DNA from: Streptomyces jeddahensis
GTDB taxonomy: Bacteria; Actinomycetota; Actinomycetes; Streptomycetales; Streptomycetaceae
Length of the DNA stretch: 64,000 bases
NCBI RefSeq assembly: GCF_001642995.1
Contig: NZ_LOHS01000101.1
Span: 25,767 to 89,766, forward strand
Direction of reading: 5' to 3'
Shown here: piece by piece, positions 53,420 to 63,387 of the stretch
Position numbering within the stretch: the first letter of the stretch is position 1
Layout of the letters: each line of letters opens with the position of its first letter
The notes under the pieces: generated by a model
Databases searched by the model: none
The model's input: the letters and a program-made list of their open reading frames with translations, nothing else
Told to the model about the DNA's origin: nothing
Position numbers and translations under genes: made by a program

Positions 53420-54157
53420 GTGGTAGCCACGACCGACCGCGACGAGCGCACCGGGGCGCCTGTGCCCGCACCACGACGCCGGGCCCTGGGGCGCTTCGCC
53501 ACGGTGGTCAGCGTCTTCGGTGAGCTCCTCATCACCGCGGGCCTCGTCCTCGGGCTGTTCGTCGTCTACTCGCTGTGGTGGACGAACGTCGTCGCGGACC
53601 GCGCGGCGGACCAGCAGGGCGACCAGGTGCGCGACACGTGGTCGAAGGACACCGGTCCCGGCGCCCTGGACACCAAGGGCGGCGTCGGCTTCCTGCACGT
53701 TCCGGCGATGAAGAACGGCGAGGTGCTCGTCAAGAAGGGCACCTCCTCGAAGGTGCTGAACGACGGCGTCGCCGGCTACTACACGGACCCCGTGAAGGCC
53801 GTGCTGCCGCAGGACGGCGGCGACGGCAACTTCTCCCTGGCCGCGCATCGCGACGGTCACGGCGCCAAGTTCCACAACATCGACAAGATCAAGAAGGGCG
53901 ACGCGATCGTCTTCGAGACGAAGGACAAGTGGTACGTGTACAAGGCGTACGCGATCCTGCCCGAGACCTCGAAGTACAACGTGAAGGTCCTGAGCCAGAT
54001 CCCCAAGGAGTCGGGCGTGAAGAAGCCCGGCCGCTACATCACGCTGACGACGTGCACGCCGGTGTACACGTCCACGTACCGCTACATCGTGTGGGGCAAG
54101 CTGGAGCGCGTCGAGAAGGTCGACAGCGAGCGGACGCCGCCGGCGGAGTTGCGCTGA
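53420..54157 (+). CDS. Class E sortase (third of three)
   Basis: A 245-residue sortase with a short basic N-terminus (PRRRALGRF), helix LLITAGLVLGLFVVYSLWW, and the catalytic domain with His143 (AAHRDGHG), Cys212 (TLTTCTP) and Arg in TYRYIVWG. It differs from the second mainly in lacking the long cytoplasmic tail; the two are likely tandem duplicates. GTG start at 53420. An imperfect copy of its last 39 bp appears at 55167-55206. Confidence 0.93.
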   Translation: MVATTDRDERTGAPVPAPRRRALGRFATVVSVFGELLITAGLVLGLFVVYSLWWTNVVADRAADQQGDQVRDTWSKDTGPGALDTKGGVGFLHVPAMKNGEVLVKKGTSSKVLNDGVAGYYTDPVKAVLPQDGGDGNFSLAAHRDGHGAKFHNIDKIKKGDAIVFETKDKWYVYKAYAILPETSKYNVKVLSQIPKESGVKKPGRYITLTTCTPVYTSTYRYIVWGKLERVEKVDSERTPPAELR

Positions 54158-54190
54158 GGTGACTGACCCCCTTTGAGAGGGCCAGTCACC
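54158..54190 (+). terminator. Terminator directly after the third sortase
   Basis: Stem GGTGACTG (54158-54165) / CAGTCACC (54183-54190), with CCC/GGG inside after one mismatch. It starts at the base after the stop codon. Confidence 0.7.
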
Positions 54191-54201
54191 TAACATGGCC
54201 G

Positions 54202-54245
54202 AGGCCTGAAGCCGCAACCATCTCTTGCGGCTTCAGGCCTCTTTT
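54202..54245. terminator. Strong terminator between sortase and nuclease-like gene
   Basis: Perfect 16-bp stem AGGCCTGAAGCCGCAA (54202-54217) / TTGCGGCTTCAGGCCT (54225-54240), followed by CTTTT. It is ten bases before the nuclease stop codon (leftward gene), so it can serve both directions. Confidence 0.85.
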
Positions 54246-54254
54246 CCGCGAAAG

Positions 54255-54983
54255 CTACCGCAGCGCCTTGAGGCGTACTCCAGCGGTCCACGCCTCGAGT
54301 TCGTTGCGGTTCACGGTGATGACCCCGCTCAGATCGGCGATCGCTTTCGCTTCCGGGCTGAAGTTGCAGGTGGCGACGAACGGGGCAATAGCGACGGGGT
54401 CGATGGCGCGTGCCGCGCCGGCGAACTTCTGCATGTCGGCACTGGGAACGGACCAGCGGCCGGGGCGGTTCTTGCACTGGACGGCCACCGTACGCCCGTC
54501 AGCTGTGCGTGCGCTGATGTCGATGCCCCGGTCGTTGCGGGTGTCGAGGGCACTGGAGTGGCTGTCGACGGAGTTGTCCACAGGCTGCGTGCGGACCAGG
54601 TACTCCATGTCGAGTAGATAAGTACGCACTTGACGTGCGACTTCGCTGTCTCGGAGGAGCATGGCGACGTTGAGGACGGCGCGGCGGGAGTAAACCGCGA
54701 TGGCTCGCGTGCGCGACTGGATCTGACTGACCTCCTTGAAGGAGGTCAGTTCTGGACCTGTCAAAACGCGGTACCCGTTGGCAGCCATCTCCTCCCGGTG
54801 ATCGACCACGAGAGATTCGATTGCCTTGGTGCCGACCTGGAAGTACGCGGCAACCATCGCCGTCGTCACATGCATGCCGTCCGGCAGTAGTGACAGTGCC
54901 TTCACCCTGTCGAGCACGTCCGTGCGGTCCAGCACGCTGTCACGCAGCGTCTTCGATTCCAGTAGAGCTGTTCCGGTGATCAC
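54255..54983 (-). CDS. Restriction-endonuclease-like protein with phage-regulator-like N-terminus
   Basis: A 242-residue protein with two parts. Residues 1-135 look like a DNA-binding domain common in phage antirepressor-type proteins (VTTAMVAAYFQVGTKAIESL, SRRAVLNVAMLLRDSEVARQ, VRTYLLDMEYL). Residues 155-242 look like an Mrr-type PD-(D/E)XK nuclease: RGIDISARTADGRTVAVQCKNR gives the Asp and Q-x-K core. The GTG at 54983 has GGAGGAGG upstream. It breaks an otherwise conserved sortase-to-pknB gene order and is flanked by a repeated sortase 3' end, so I read it as an acquired accessory gene. No methyltransferase is nearby. Confidence 0.72.
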   Translation of the reverse strand: MITGTALLESKTLRDSVLDRTDVLDRVKALSLLPDGMHVTTAMVAAYFQVGTKAIESLVVDHREEMAANGYRVLTGPELTSFKEVSQIQSRTRAIAVYSRRAVLNVAMLLRDSEVARQVRTYLLDMEYLVRTQPVDNSVDSHSSALDTRNDRGIDISARTADGRTVAVQCKNRPGRWSVPSADMQKFAGAARAIDPVAIAPFVATCNFSPEAKAIADLSGVITVNRNELEAWTAGVRLKALR

Positions 54984-55166
54984 GCTCGGTCTCCTCCTCC
55001 TGGCGTGGGGTTGATCCCTCGGGCCGTAGCGGCACAGCGCTGACACCCCACCGATCCGATCAACGAGTCGTGAAATATGAAGAGACGACAGCGACATGGG
55101 TGGGATGTCGGCGTCGGCCGGCGAGGACGAGGAGTCCTTGGGCGACTGGTCGACTGGTGCGGGTAC

Positions 55167-55206
55167 GTCGACAGCAAAACGGACGCCGCCGGCTGAGCTG
55201 CGCTAG
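55167..55206 (+). repeat. Imperfect duplicate of the sortase 3' end
   Basis: The 40 bases beginning GTCGACAGCAAAACGGACGC match the last 39 bases of the third sortase gene (54119-54157) with one indel and a few substitutions, including at the stop. The copy and its flank (to about 55218) also fold into a GC-rich hairpin (GACGCCGCCGGCT with AGCCGACGGCGTC), a likely terminator. The two copies bracket the nuclease-like gene. Confidence 0.7.
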
Positions 55207-55259
55207 CCGACGGCGTCCGTACGGGCCCTGTGGGGGCGTTCAGGCGAGGGTGAGGAGGG

Positions 55260-57269
<2,010 letters not shown>

Positions 57270-57439
57270 AGCTACCTACCAGCCCTCTCCGTCGGTCCCG
57301 ACCGCACCCACGTGTGGTCCGGCGGTGTGCTGTCCGGGCATACCGTACCTGGCTCGCCGTCCCTGACCTGTCCGAGAACGTCACCCGATACAGGACCGGT
57401 ATCGCAACGTGCACCGTTGTGAAGGCGACGTGACAGGCT

Positions 57440-58888
57440 TCACTCCTTGCTGTCGAGCACTGCCTGCATCACGGCCTTGGCGATGGGGGCTGCCAGACCG
57501 CCGCCCGAAATGTCGGCACGGTTGGCGCTGCCGTCCTCGACGACGACGGCCACGGCGACCGGGGAGCCCTCGCTGGTCTTCGCGTACGAGATGAACCAGG
57601 CGTAGGGCTTCTCGCTGTTGTTCAGGCCGTGCTGCGCCGTACCGGTCTTGCCGCCGACCTTGACGCCGGGGATCTGGGCGTTGGTTCCCGTGCCCTCGCT
57701 GACGACGGTCTCCATCATCGACTGCAGCTTCTGCGCGTTCTCCTTGGAGATCGGCTCGCTGAGCTCCTTCGGCTCGGTCTTCGAGATGACGTCGAGGTTC
57801 GGGGCGGTCAGCTGGTCGACCATGTACGGCTGCATCAGGACGCCGTCGTTGGCGACGGCGGCGGCGACCATGGCCATCTGGAGCGGCGTGGCGCGGTTGG
57901 AGGCCTGGCCGATGCCGGCCATGGCGTTCTGCGGGCGGTTGTCCTCGGGGTAGACGCTCTCGACGGCGCGGACCGGGACGAACTGCTCCTCGTTGAAGCC
58001 GAACTTCTCGGCCTCCTCGATCATCTTCTTGTTGCCGACATCGTCGGAGAGCTTGCCGAAGACGGTGTTGCAGGAGTCCCGCAGGGCCACGCGCAGCGAG
58101 GCGTTCTCGCAGGCGCCGTGCTCGTTGGTGAGGTTGTTCGTGGACAGCGGCAGCGGCCAGGGGTCCGGGGAGTCGGTCTTGGCGTCGATGTCCGTGACCT
58201 TGCCGTTCTCCAACGCCGCGGCGGCCGTGACGACCTTGAAGGTGGAGCCGGGGGGGTAGGTCTCGCGCAGGGCGCGGTTGAGCATCGGCTTGTCCGCGTC
58301 CTTCTCCAGCTCCTTGAACTTGTCGCCGTCGTTGAGGCCCGCGAAGACCGAGGGGTCGTACGAGGGCGTGGAGGCGAGAGCGAGGATGGCGCCGGTGGAC
58401 GGGTCGATGGCGGCGACGGCGCCCTTCTTCGAGCCCAGGCCCTCGAAGGCCGCCTTCTGGGCGGCGGCGTCGAGGGTGGTGACGACGTTGCCGCCCTCCT
58501 TCTGCTTGCCCGTGATCATGTCGAGGGTGTTGCGGAAGAACAGCCGGTCGTCGTTGCCGGTGAGGATGCCGTCCTCGATGCCCTCGAGCTGGCTCGTGCC
58601 GACGATCTGCGAGGCGAACCCGGTGACGGGGGCCCACATCTCCCCGTCCTTGTACGTCCGCTTGTACTTGAAGTCCGTCCCGGTCGTCGTGACGGAGTCG
58701 GTGATGGATTTACCGTCGACGATGATGTCGCCGCGCGGGGCGGCGTACCGCTCGATGGCGACGCGACGGTTCTTCTCGTTGCTCTGCAGGGCGTCGGCCT
58801 GCACGTACTGCAGCCAGTTGTCCCGGATGAGCAGGGCGAGGACGAGGAGTCCGCAGAAGATTGCGATCCGGCGCAGGGGCTTGTTCAC
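57440..58888 (-). CDS. pbpA: Penicillin-binding protein PbpA (class B transpeptidase)
   Basis: A 482-residue transpeptidase with one N-terminal membrane helix (IAIFCGLLVLALLI), a small dimerisation region and the penicillin-binding domain: STFK with Ser215, SCN at 272-274 and KTGT at Lys414. It partners the SEDS glycosyltransferase encoded just upstream; the start overlaps the rodA stop (ATGA). Homologue of Rv0016. Needed for septal or polar wall growth. Confidence 0.95.
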   Translation of the reverse strand: MNKPLRRIAIFCGLLVLALLIRDNWLQYVQADALQSNEKNRRVAIERYAAPRGDIIVDGKSITDSVTTTGTDFKYKRTYKDGEMWAPVTGFASQIVGTSQLEGIEDGILTGNDDRLFFRNTLDMITGKQKEGGNVVTTLDAAAQKAAFEGLGSKKGAVAAIDPSTGAILALASTPSYDPSVFAGLNDGDKFKELEKDADKPMLNRALRETYPPGSTFKVVTAAAALENGKVTDIDAKTDSPDPWPLPLSTNNLTNEHGACENASLRVALRDSCNTVFGKLSDDVGNKKMIEEAEKFGFNEEQFVPVRAVESVYPEDNRPQNAMAGIGQASNRATPLQMAMVAAAVANDGVLMQPYMVDQLTAPNLDVISKTEPKELSEPISKENAQKLQSMMETVVSEGTGTNAQIPGVKVGGKTGTAQHGLNNSEKPYAWFISYAKTSEGSPVAVAVVVEDGSANRADISGGGLAAPIAKAVMQAVLDSKE

Positions 58889-60318
58889 GGGCGGACCACC
58901 TGGGTCATCTCGGCGTCGGGGTTGGAGGCAGGGGTCGGTGCCGGGCGCCGCGCGGTGTCGCTGATACGGATCAGGATGCCGATGAGGGCCCAGTTGGCGA
59001 TGACGGACGAGCCGCCGGCCGCGAGGAACGGCATGGTCATACCGGTCAGCGGGATGAGGCCCATGACACCGCCGGCGACCACGAAGATCTGCAGGGCGAA
59101 CGCGCCGGACAGACCGACCGCGAACAGCTTGCCGAAGGGGTCGCGGGCGGCCAGCGCGGTGCGCACGCCCCGCTCGATGATCAGGGCGTACAGCAGCAGG
59201 AACGCCATGACGCCGGCCAGGCCGAGCTCCTCGCCGACGGTGGCGAAGATGAAGTCGGAGTTGGCGGCGAAGCCGATGAGGTCGGAGTTGCCCTGGCCGA
59301 GGCCGGTGCCGAGGACACCGCCGGAGCCGAAGGACATGATTGACTGGCCGATCTGCTGGCAGGCGTTCGAGGTGTCGTAGCAGGCGAAGGGGTCGAGCCA
59401 GGCGTCGACACGGGCCTGTACGTGGCTGGCGAAGGAGGCGACGCCGACGGCGCCCGCGGCGGACATGAGCAGACCGATGACGATCCAGCTGGTCCGCTCG
59501 GTGGCGACGTACAGCATGATCACGAACATGCCGAAGAACAGCAGTGACGTACCGAGGTCGTTCTCGAAGATCAGGATGAGCAGGCTGACGGCCCAGATCG
59601 TGATGATCGGGCCGAGGTCGCGGCCGCGCGGCAGGTACAGGCCCATGAAGCGGCGGCTGGCGAGCGCCAGCGCGTCCCGCTTCACCATCAGGTAGCCGGA
59701 GAAGAACACCGCAAGGATGATCTTTGCGAACTCACCGGGCTGGATCGAGAAGCCGCCGACGCTGATCCAGATCTTGGCGCCGAAGACATTCGCGCCCAGG
59801 CCCGGCACGAGCGGCAGGAGTAGCAGCACCAGCGCGGCGACCATCGAGATGTACGTGTAGCGCTGCAGGATGCGGTGGTCCTTGAGCACGAACAGCACGG
59901 CGACGAACAGTGCGATGCCCGCGGCCGAGTACATCAGCTGGTTCGGGGCCGAGGGGCTGAAGACGCCGTACTGCCTCTCGGCGAGCTGCTGCAGCCGCTC
60001 CGACTGGTCCAGGCGCCAGATGAACACCAGACCGAGCCCGTTCAGCAGCGTCGCCAGTGGCAGCAGCAGCGGATCGGCGTACGGCGCGAGCTTGCGCACG
60101 ACGAGGTGTCCGACCGCCGCGAGCAGGCCGAGCCCGATGCCGTAGCCCATCAGGCCGGTCGGTACCTGGCCGTTGATGGCCAGGCCGACATTGGCGTAGG
60201 CGAACACCGGGATGGCGACGGCGAACACCAGCAGCGCCAGCTCGGTGTTGCGCCGGCTGGGCGCGCCGATGGCGCCGATCGTTGACGTGTGGTGCGTCGA
60301 CGGGTTGGTAGCACTCAT
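58885..60318 (-). CDS. rodA: SEDS-family peptidoglycan glycosyltransferase (RodA/FtsW)
   Basis: A 477-residue polytopic protein with about ten to twelve helices. Recognisable SEDS segments are QPGEFAKIILAVFFSGYL, GLYLPRGRDLGPI, ENDLGTSLLFFGMF (catalytic Asp region) and SSVIANWALIGILIRISD. It polymerises lipid II together with PbpA. ATG at 60318, 26 bp from the pstP stop. Equivalent to Rv0017. Confidence 0.95.
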   Translation of the reverse strand: MSATNPSTHHTSTIGAIGAPSRRNTELALLVFAVAIPVFAYANVGLAINGQVPTGLMGYGIGLGLLAAVGHLVVRKLAPYADPLLLPLATLLNGLGLVFIWRLDQSERLQQLAERQYGVFSPSAPNQLMYSAAGIALFVAVLFVLKDHRILQRYTYISMVAALVLLLLPLVPGLGANVFGAKIWISVGGFSIQPGEFAKIILAVFFSGYLMVKRDALALASRRFMGLYLPRGRDLGPIITIWAVSLLILIFENDLGTSLLFFGMFVIMLYVATERTSWIVIGLLMSAAGAVGVASFASHVQARVDAWLDPFACYDTSNACQQIGQSIMSFGSGGVLGTGLGQGNSDLIGFAANSDFIFATVGEELGLAGVMAFLLLYALIIERGVRTALAARDPFGKLFAVGLSGAFALQIFVVAGGVMGLIPLTGMTMPFLAAGGSSVIANWALIGILIRISDTARRPAPTPASNPDAEMTQVVRP

Positions 60319-60344
60319 GGTGTGACGGGGCCCCTCACGGCTGC

Positions 60345-61877
60345 TTACTGCTTACCGCACAGCGAGACCAGCTTCTGCTCTTCGTCGGAGAGGCTGGGGC
60401 CGGGTGTCGGAGTGGGTGCGGTCGTGGACTTGTCGGTCGAGGACGCCGACGGGCTCGGCGTGGGTGTGGCCTTCGTCACCACCGAGGTCTTCGTGGCGGT
60501 GGTGGTTCCCGTGGTGCCACCCGCCTCGCCCTCGCCGGTCTTGGCGTTCTCGCTGTCGGCCTTGCGGCGCTCGGCATCCTTCTTGCACGCGGACGCCTGC
60601 AGGGCCAGCTCCTCGATCTTGTCGCGGGCGTCGCCGAGGCTGCCCTCGGCGATGGTCGCCTCGACCTGCTTGCGCTGGTAGGGCGGCAGGTACTTGAGTT
60701 CGATGTCGGGGTGGTCCTTCTCGACCTTCGACAGCGAGACCCAGGCCAGGTCCTGGCTGATGCCGCGGAACAGCGCGACGTGCTCGTCGTTGGCGCCCAC
60801 GTAGTACTGGGTCTGCGTCCAGCGGTAGCCGCCGTACAGCCCGCCGCCGATGACCGCGAGCGCCAGCAGGGAGTAGAAGGATCTCTTGAGCCACCTGCGG
60901 CCCCGGCGCGGCTTGACGAAGTCGTCGTCCGTGTACTCCCCGAAGCCGGGCTGGGGCACGTACCCGGTGATGTCGCCGCTGCCGGGCGGGCCGAACTCTC
61001 CGCCGCCCTGTCCGGGCGCCGGACGGCCGAGGCCCGACGCGCGGCCAGCGGGGGTCTGCATGGCGCTGTTGTCGTGCAGCTGGTGCTGGTTCTCGGCGAC
61101 GGCGCCGACCACGACGGGAGTGTCGGAGAGCTGCGCGGCCAGGGTGTCGCCGCTGTCGATGTCGAGGACGTCGGCGACGATCACCGTGATGTTGTCCGGG
61201 CCGCCGCCGCGCAGCGCGAGCTGGATGAGCTCCTGCACGGTCTCCTGCGGGCCCTGGTAGCTGGCGAGGGTGTCCTCCAGCGTCTGGTGGCTGACCACCC
61301 CGGACAGGCCGTCGGAGCAGATCAGGTACCGGTCGCCGGCGCGGACCTCACGGATCGACAGGTCCGGCTCGACGTGGTCGCCGCTGCCCAGCGCGCGCAT
61401 CAGCAGGGAGCGCTGCGGATGGGTGGTGGCCTCCTCCTCGGTGATGCGGCCCTCGTCGACGAGCCGCTGCACCCAGGTGTGGTCCTGCGTGATCTGTGTG
61501 AGCACTCCGTCACGCAGCAGGTACGCGCGCGAGTCTCCGACATGGACGAGCCCGAGCCGCTGCCCGGTCCACAGCAGGGCGGTCAGGGTGGTGCCCATGC
61601 CCTCGAGCTGGGGGTCCTCCTCGACCATCATCCGCAGCTGGTCGTTGGCCCGCTGCACGGCGGTGCCCAGCGACGTCAGGATGTCCGAGCCCGGGACGTC
61701 GTCGTCGAGCGTGACGAGCGTGGAGATCACCTCGGAGCTGGCGACCTCGCCGGCGGCCTGGCCTCCCATGCCGTCGGCGATCGCGAGCAGGCGGGGACCG
61801 GCGTAGCCCGAGTCCTCGTTGCCCTCGCGGATCATGCCTTTGTGCGATCCGGCGGCGAAGCGCAGTGACAGACTCAT
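60345..61877 (-). CDS. pstP: PP2C-type Ser/Thr phosphatase PstP
   Basis: A 510-residue metal-dependent phosphatase: GMIREGNEDSGYAG, IADGMGGQAAGEVAS, VHVGDSRAYLL, and SDGLSGVVS mark the catalytic domain (1-240). A linker, a membrane helix (SLLALAVIGGGLYGGY) and a Ser/Thr/Pro-rich outer part ending in LVSLCGKQ follow. The start ATG at 61877 (MSLSLRFAAG) has GAGG upstream; a GTG/ATG upstream is less conserved. It reverses PknB phosphorylation. Confidence 0.95.
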   Translation of the reverse strand: MSLSLRFAAGSHKGMIREGNEDSGYAGPRLLAIADGMGGQAAGEVASSEVISTLVTLDDDVPGSDILTSLGTAVQRANDQLRMMVEEDPQLEGMGTTLTALLWTGQRLGLVHVGDSRAYLLRDGVLTQITQDHTWVQRLVDEGRITEEEATTHPQRSLLMRALGSGDHVEPDLSIREVRAGDRYLICSDGLSGVVSHQTLEDTLASYQGPQETVQELIQLALRGGGPDNITVIVADVLDIDSGDTLAAQLSDTPVVVGAVAENQHQLHDNSAMQTPAGRASGLGRPAPGQGGGEFGPPGSGDITGYVPQPGFGEYTDDDFVKPRRGRRWLKRSFYSLLALAVIGGGLYGGYRWTQTQYYVGANDEHVALFRGISQDLAWVSLSKVEKDHPDIELKYLPPYQRKQVEATIAEGSLGDARDKIEELALQASACKKDAERRKADSENAKTGEGEAGGTTGTTTATKTSVVTKATPTPSPSASSTDKSTTAPTPTPGPSLSDEEQKLVSLCGKQ

Positions 61878-61997
61878 GCGCACCTCGCCCGTCGGCTCCG
61901 GGTACATCCGCACGGTGCCCACCCTCCGGTCGGGAGCGCGCCGGTGTCCGGGGTGTGGACGGCCGCTGCTCGCTCGCTCCGCTCGCTCATTGTCGTA

Positions 61998-62510
61998 CTA
62001 CTTCCGCAGCTCGATGACGGTCTTGCCGATGCGGATCGGCGCGCCCAGCGGAATCGGTGTCGGTGTGGTCAGCCGGGTCCGGTCGAGATACGTGCCGTTG
62101 GTGGACCCGAGATCCTCGACGATCCACTGGCCGTCACGGTCGGGGTAGATCCTGGCATGCCTGCTGGAGGCGTAGTCGTCGTCCAGCACGATCGTGGAGT
62201 CGTGTGCGCGGCCCAGGGTGATCGTCTGGGACTGCAGCGCGACGGTGGTGCCGGTGAGCGTGCCCTCGGTGACGACCAGCTTGGTGGGGGCGTTGCGGCG
62301 CTGGCGGCCGCCGCCGCTCTGCTGGCGCTGCTGCGGCGGCGCTGCCTGGCGGGCGGCCTGCTGCGGCCGGGCGGCCTCACGGCGCGACCCGCGCTGGGTG
62401 ACGCGCGTACCGAACAGGTCGCTCCGGATGACCTGCACGGCCACGATCACGAACAGCCACAGAACGGCCAGGAAACCCAGCCGCATGACCGTCAGGGTCA
62501 GCTCTGACAT
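61998..62510 (-). CDS. fhaB: FHA-domain protein FhaB (FipA)
   Basis: A 170-residue protein: N-terminal membrane helix (LTVMRLGFLAVLWLFVIVAVQVI), Gln/Arg-rich linker, and a C-terminal FHA domain with GRAHDSTIVLDDDYASSRHARI and LGSTNGTYL. FHA domains bind phosphothreonine; in mycobacteria FhaB links PknB to division proteins. The gene lies 10 bp after fhaA. Confidence 0.94.
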   Translation of the reverse strand: MSELTLTVMRLGFLAVLWLFVIVAVQVIRSDLFGTRVTQRGSRREAARPQQAARQAAPPQQRQQSGGGRQRRNAPTKLVVTEGTLTGTTVALQSQTITLGRAHDSTIVLDDDYASSRHARIYPDRDGQWIVEDLGSTNGTYLDRTRLTTPTPIPLGAPIRIGKTVIELRK

Positions 62511-62520
62511 TGCCCCCGCT

Positions 62521-63387
62521 TCACCCTTCGGCTTGCCGGTAAATGATGGTGGTGCTGCCCACGACGATCCGCGAGCCGTCGCGGAGCGTAGCGCGGGTGG
62601 TGTGCTGCCCGTCCACCACGATTCCGTTGGTGGACCCGAGATCCTGGATCGTCGAGGGCGTTCCGGTCCGGATCTCACAGTGCCGGCGGGAGACGCCGGG
62701 GTCGTCGATCCGCACATCGGCGTCGGTGCTGCGGCCCAGCACCATCGTCGGGCGGGAGATCTGATGGCGGGTGCCGTTGATCTCGATCCAGCGCCGCACC
62801 TGGGCGCCCGGCAGCGGACCCGCGCCGGGCCGCTGGCCCACGGCCGCAGGTCCAGGGCGCCCCGGTGGAGGCGACGTCGGCATGGGAGGAGCACCGGCCG
62901 GCTGCTGCGGGTAACCACTTGCGGGCGGCGGGTAGCCGTATCCGCCCCCCGCCGGCGCGCCGCGGCCGCCGGGGGGCGGGGCCGCAGGGCCGTGGCCAGG
63001 AGTCTGCGAGCTACTGGATGCCAGCGTGCGGCTGCGCACCCGGTACAGACCCGTGTCGAGGTCGTCGGCCTTCTCCAGGTGGACCTTGATCGATCCCATG
63101 AAGGTGTAGCGCTGCTGCTTCGCGTAGTCGCGCACCATGCCGGCCAGCTCGTCGCCGAGCTGCCCCGCGTAGGGGCTCAGGCGCTCGTAGTCGGGCGCGC
63201 TCAGCTCCACGATGAAGTCGTTGGGGACGACGGTCCGCTCGCGGTTCCAGATCGTCGCGTTGTTGTCGCACTCGCGCTGTAGCGCACCTGCGATCTCGAC
63301 GGGCTGGACCTCGGACTTGAACACCTTGGCGAAGGTGCCGTTGACCAGACCCTCGAGACGCTGCTCGAACTTCTTCAGGACTCCCAT
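62521..63387 (-). CDS. fhaA: FHA-domain protein FhaA with DUF3662 domain
   Basis: A 288-residue protein: an N-terminal DUF3662 domain (1-120; MGVLKKFEQRLEGLVNGTFAKVF start), a Pro/Gly linker (about 135-190), and a C-terminal FHA domain (GRSTDADVRIDDPGVSRRHCEI, LGSTNGIVVD). Start ATG at 63387 with a GGAGGAGG ribosome site. First gene of the leftward operon. In mycobacteria its FHA domain binds the phosphorylated MviN pseudokinase; the likely partner here is the pseudokinase at 15764-17500. Confidence 0.95.
   Translation of the reverse strand: MGVLKKFEQRLEGLVNGTFAKVFKSEVQPVEIAGALQRECDNNATIWNRERTVVPNDFIVELSAPDYERLSPYAGQLGDELAGMVRDYAKQQRYTFMGSIKVHLEKADDLDTGLYRVRSRTLASSSSQTPGHGPAAPPPGGRGAPAGGGYGYPPPASGYPQQPAGAPPMPTSPPPGRPGPAAVGQRPGAGPLPGAQVRRWIEINGTRHQISRPTMVLGRSTDADVRIDDPGVSRRHCEIRTGTPSTIQDLGSTNGIVVDGQHTTRATLRDGSRIVVGSTTIIYRQAEG

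Noticed and set aside
54574..54582. Exact DnaA box TTGTCCACA in the nuclease-like gene
   Set aside because: Single site inside coding sequence with no neighbours; likely chance, unlike the cluster at 48780-49004.
54255..54983. Prophage remnant
   Set aside because: Only one phage-like domain is present; no integrase, attachment site or structural genes around it.
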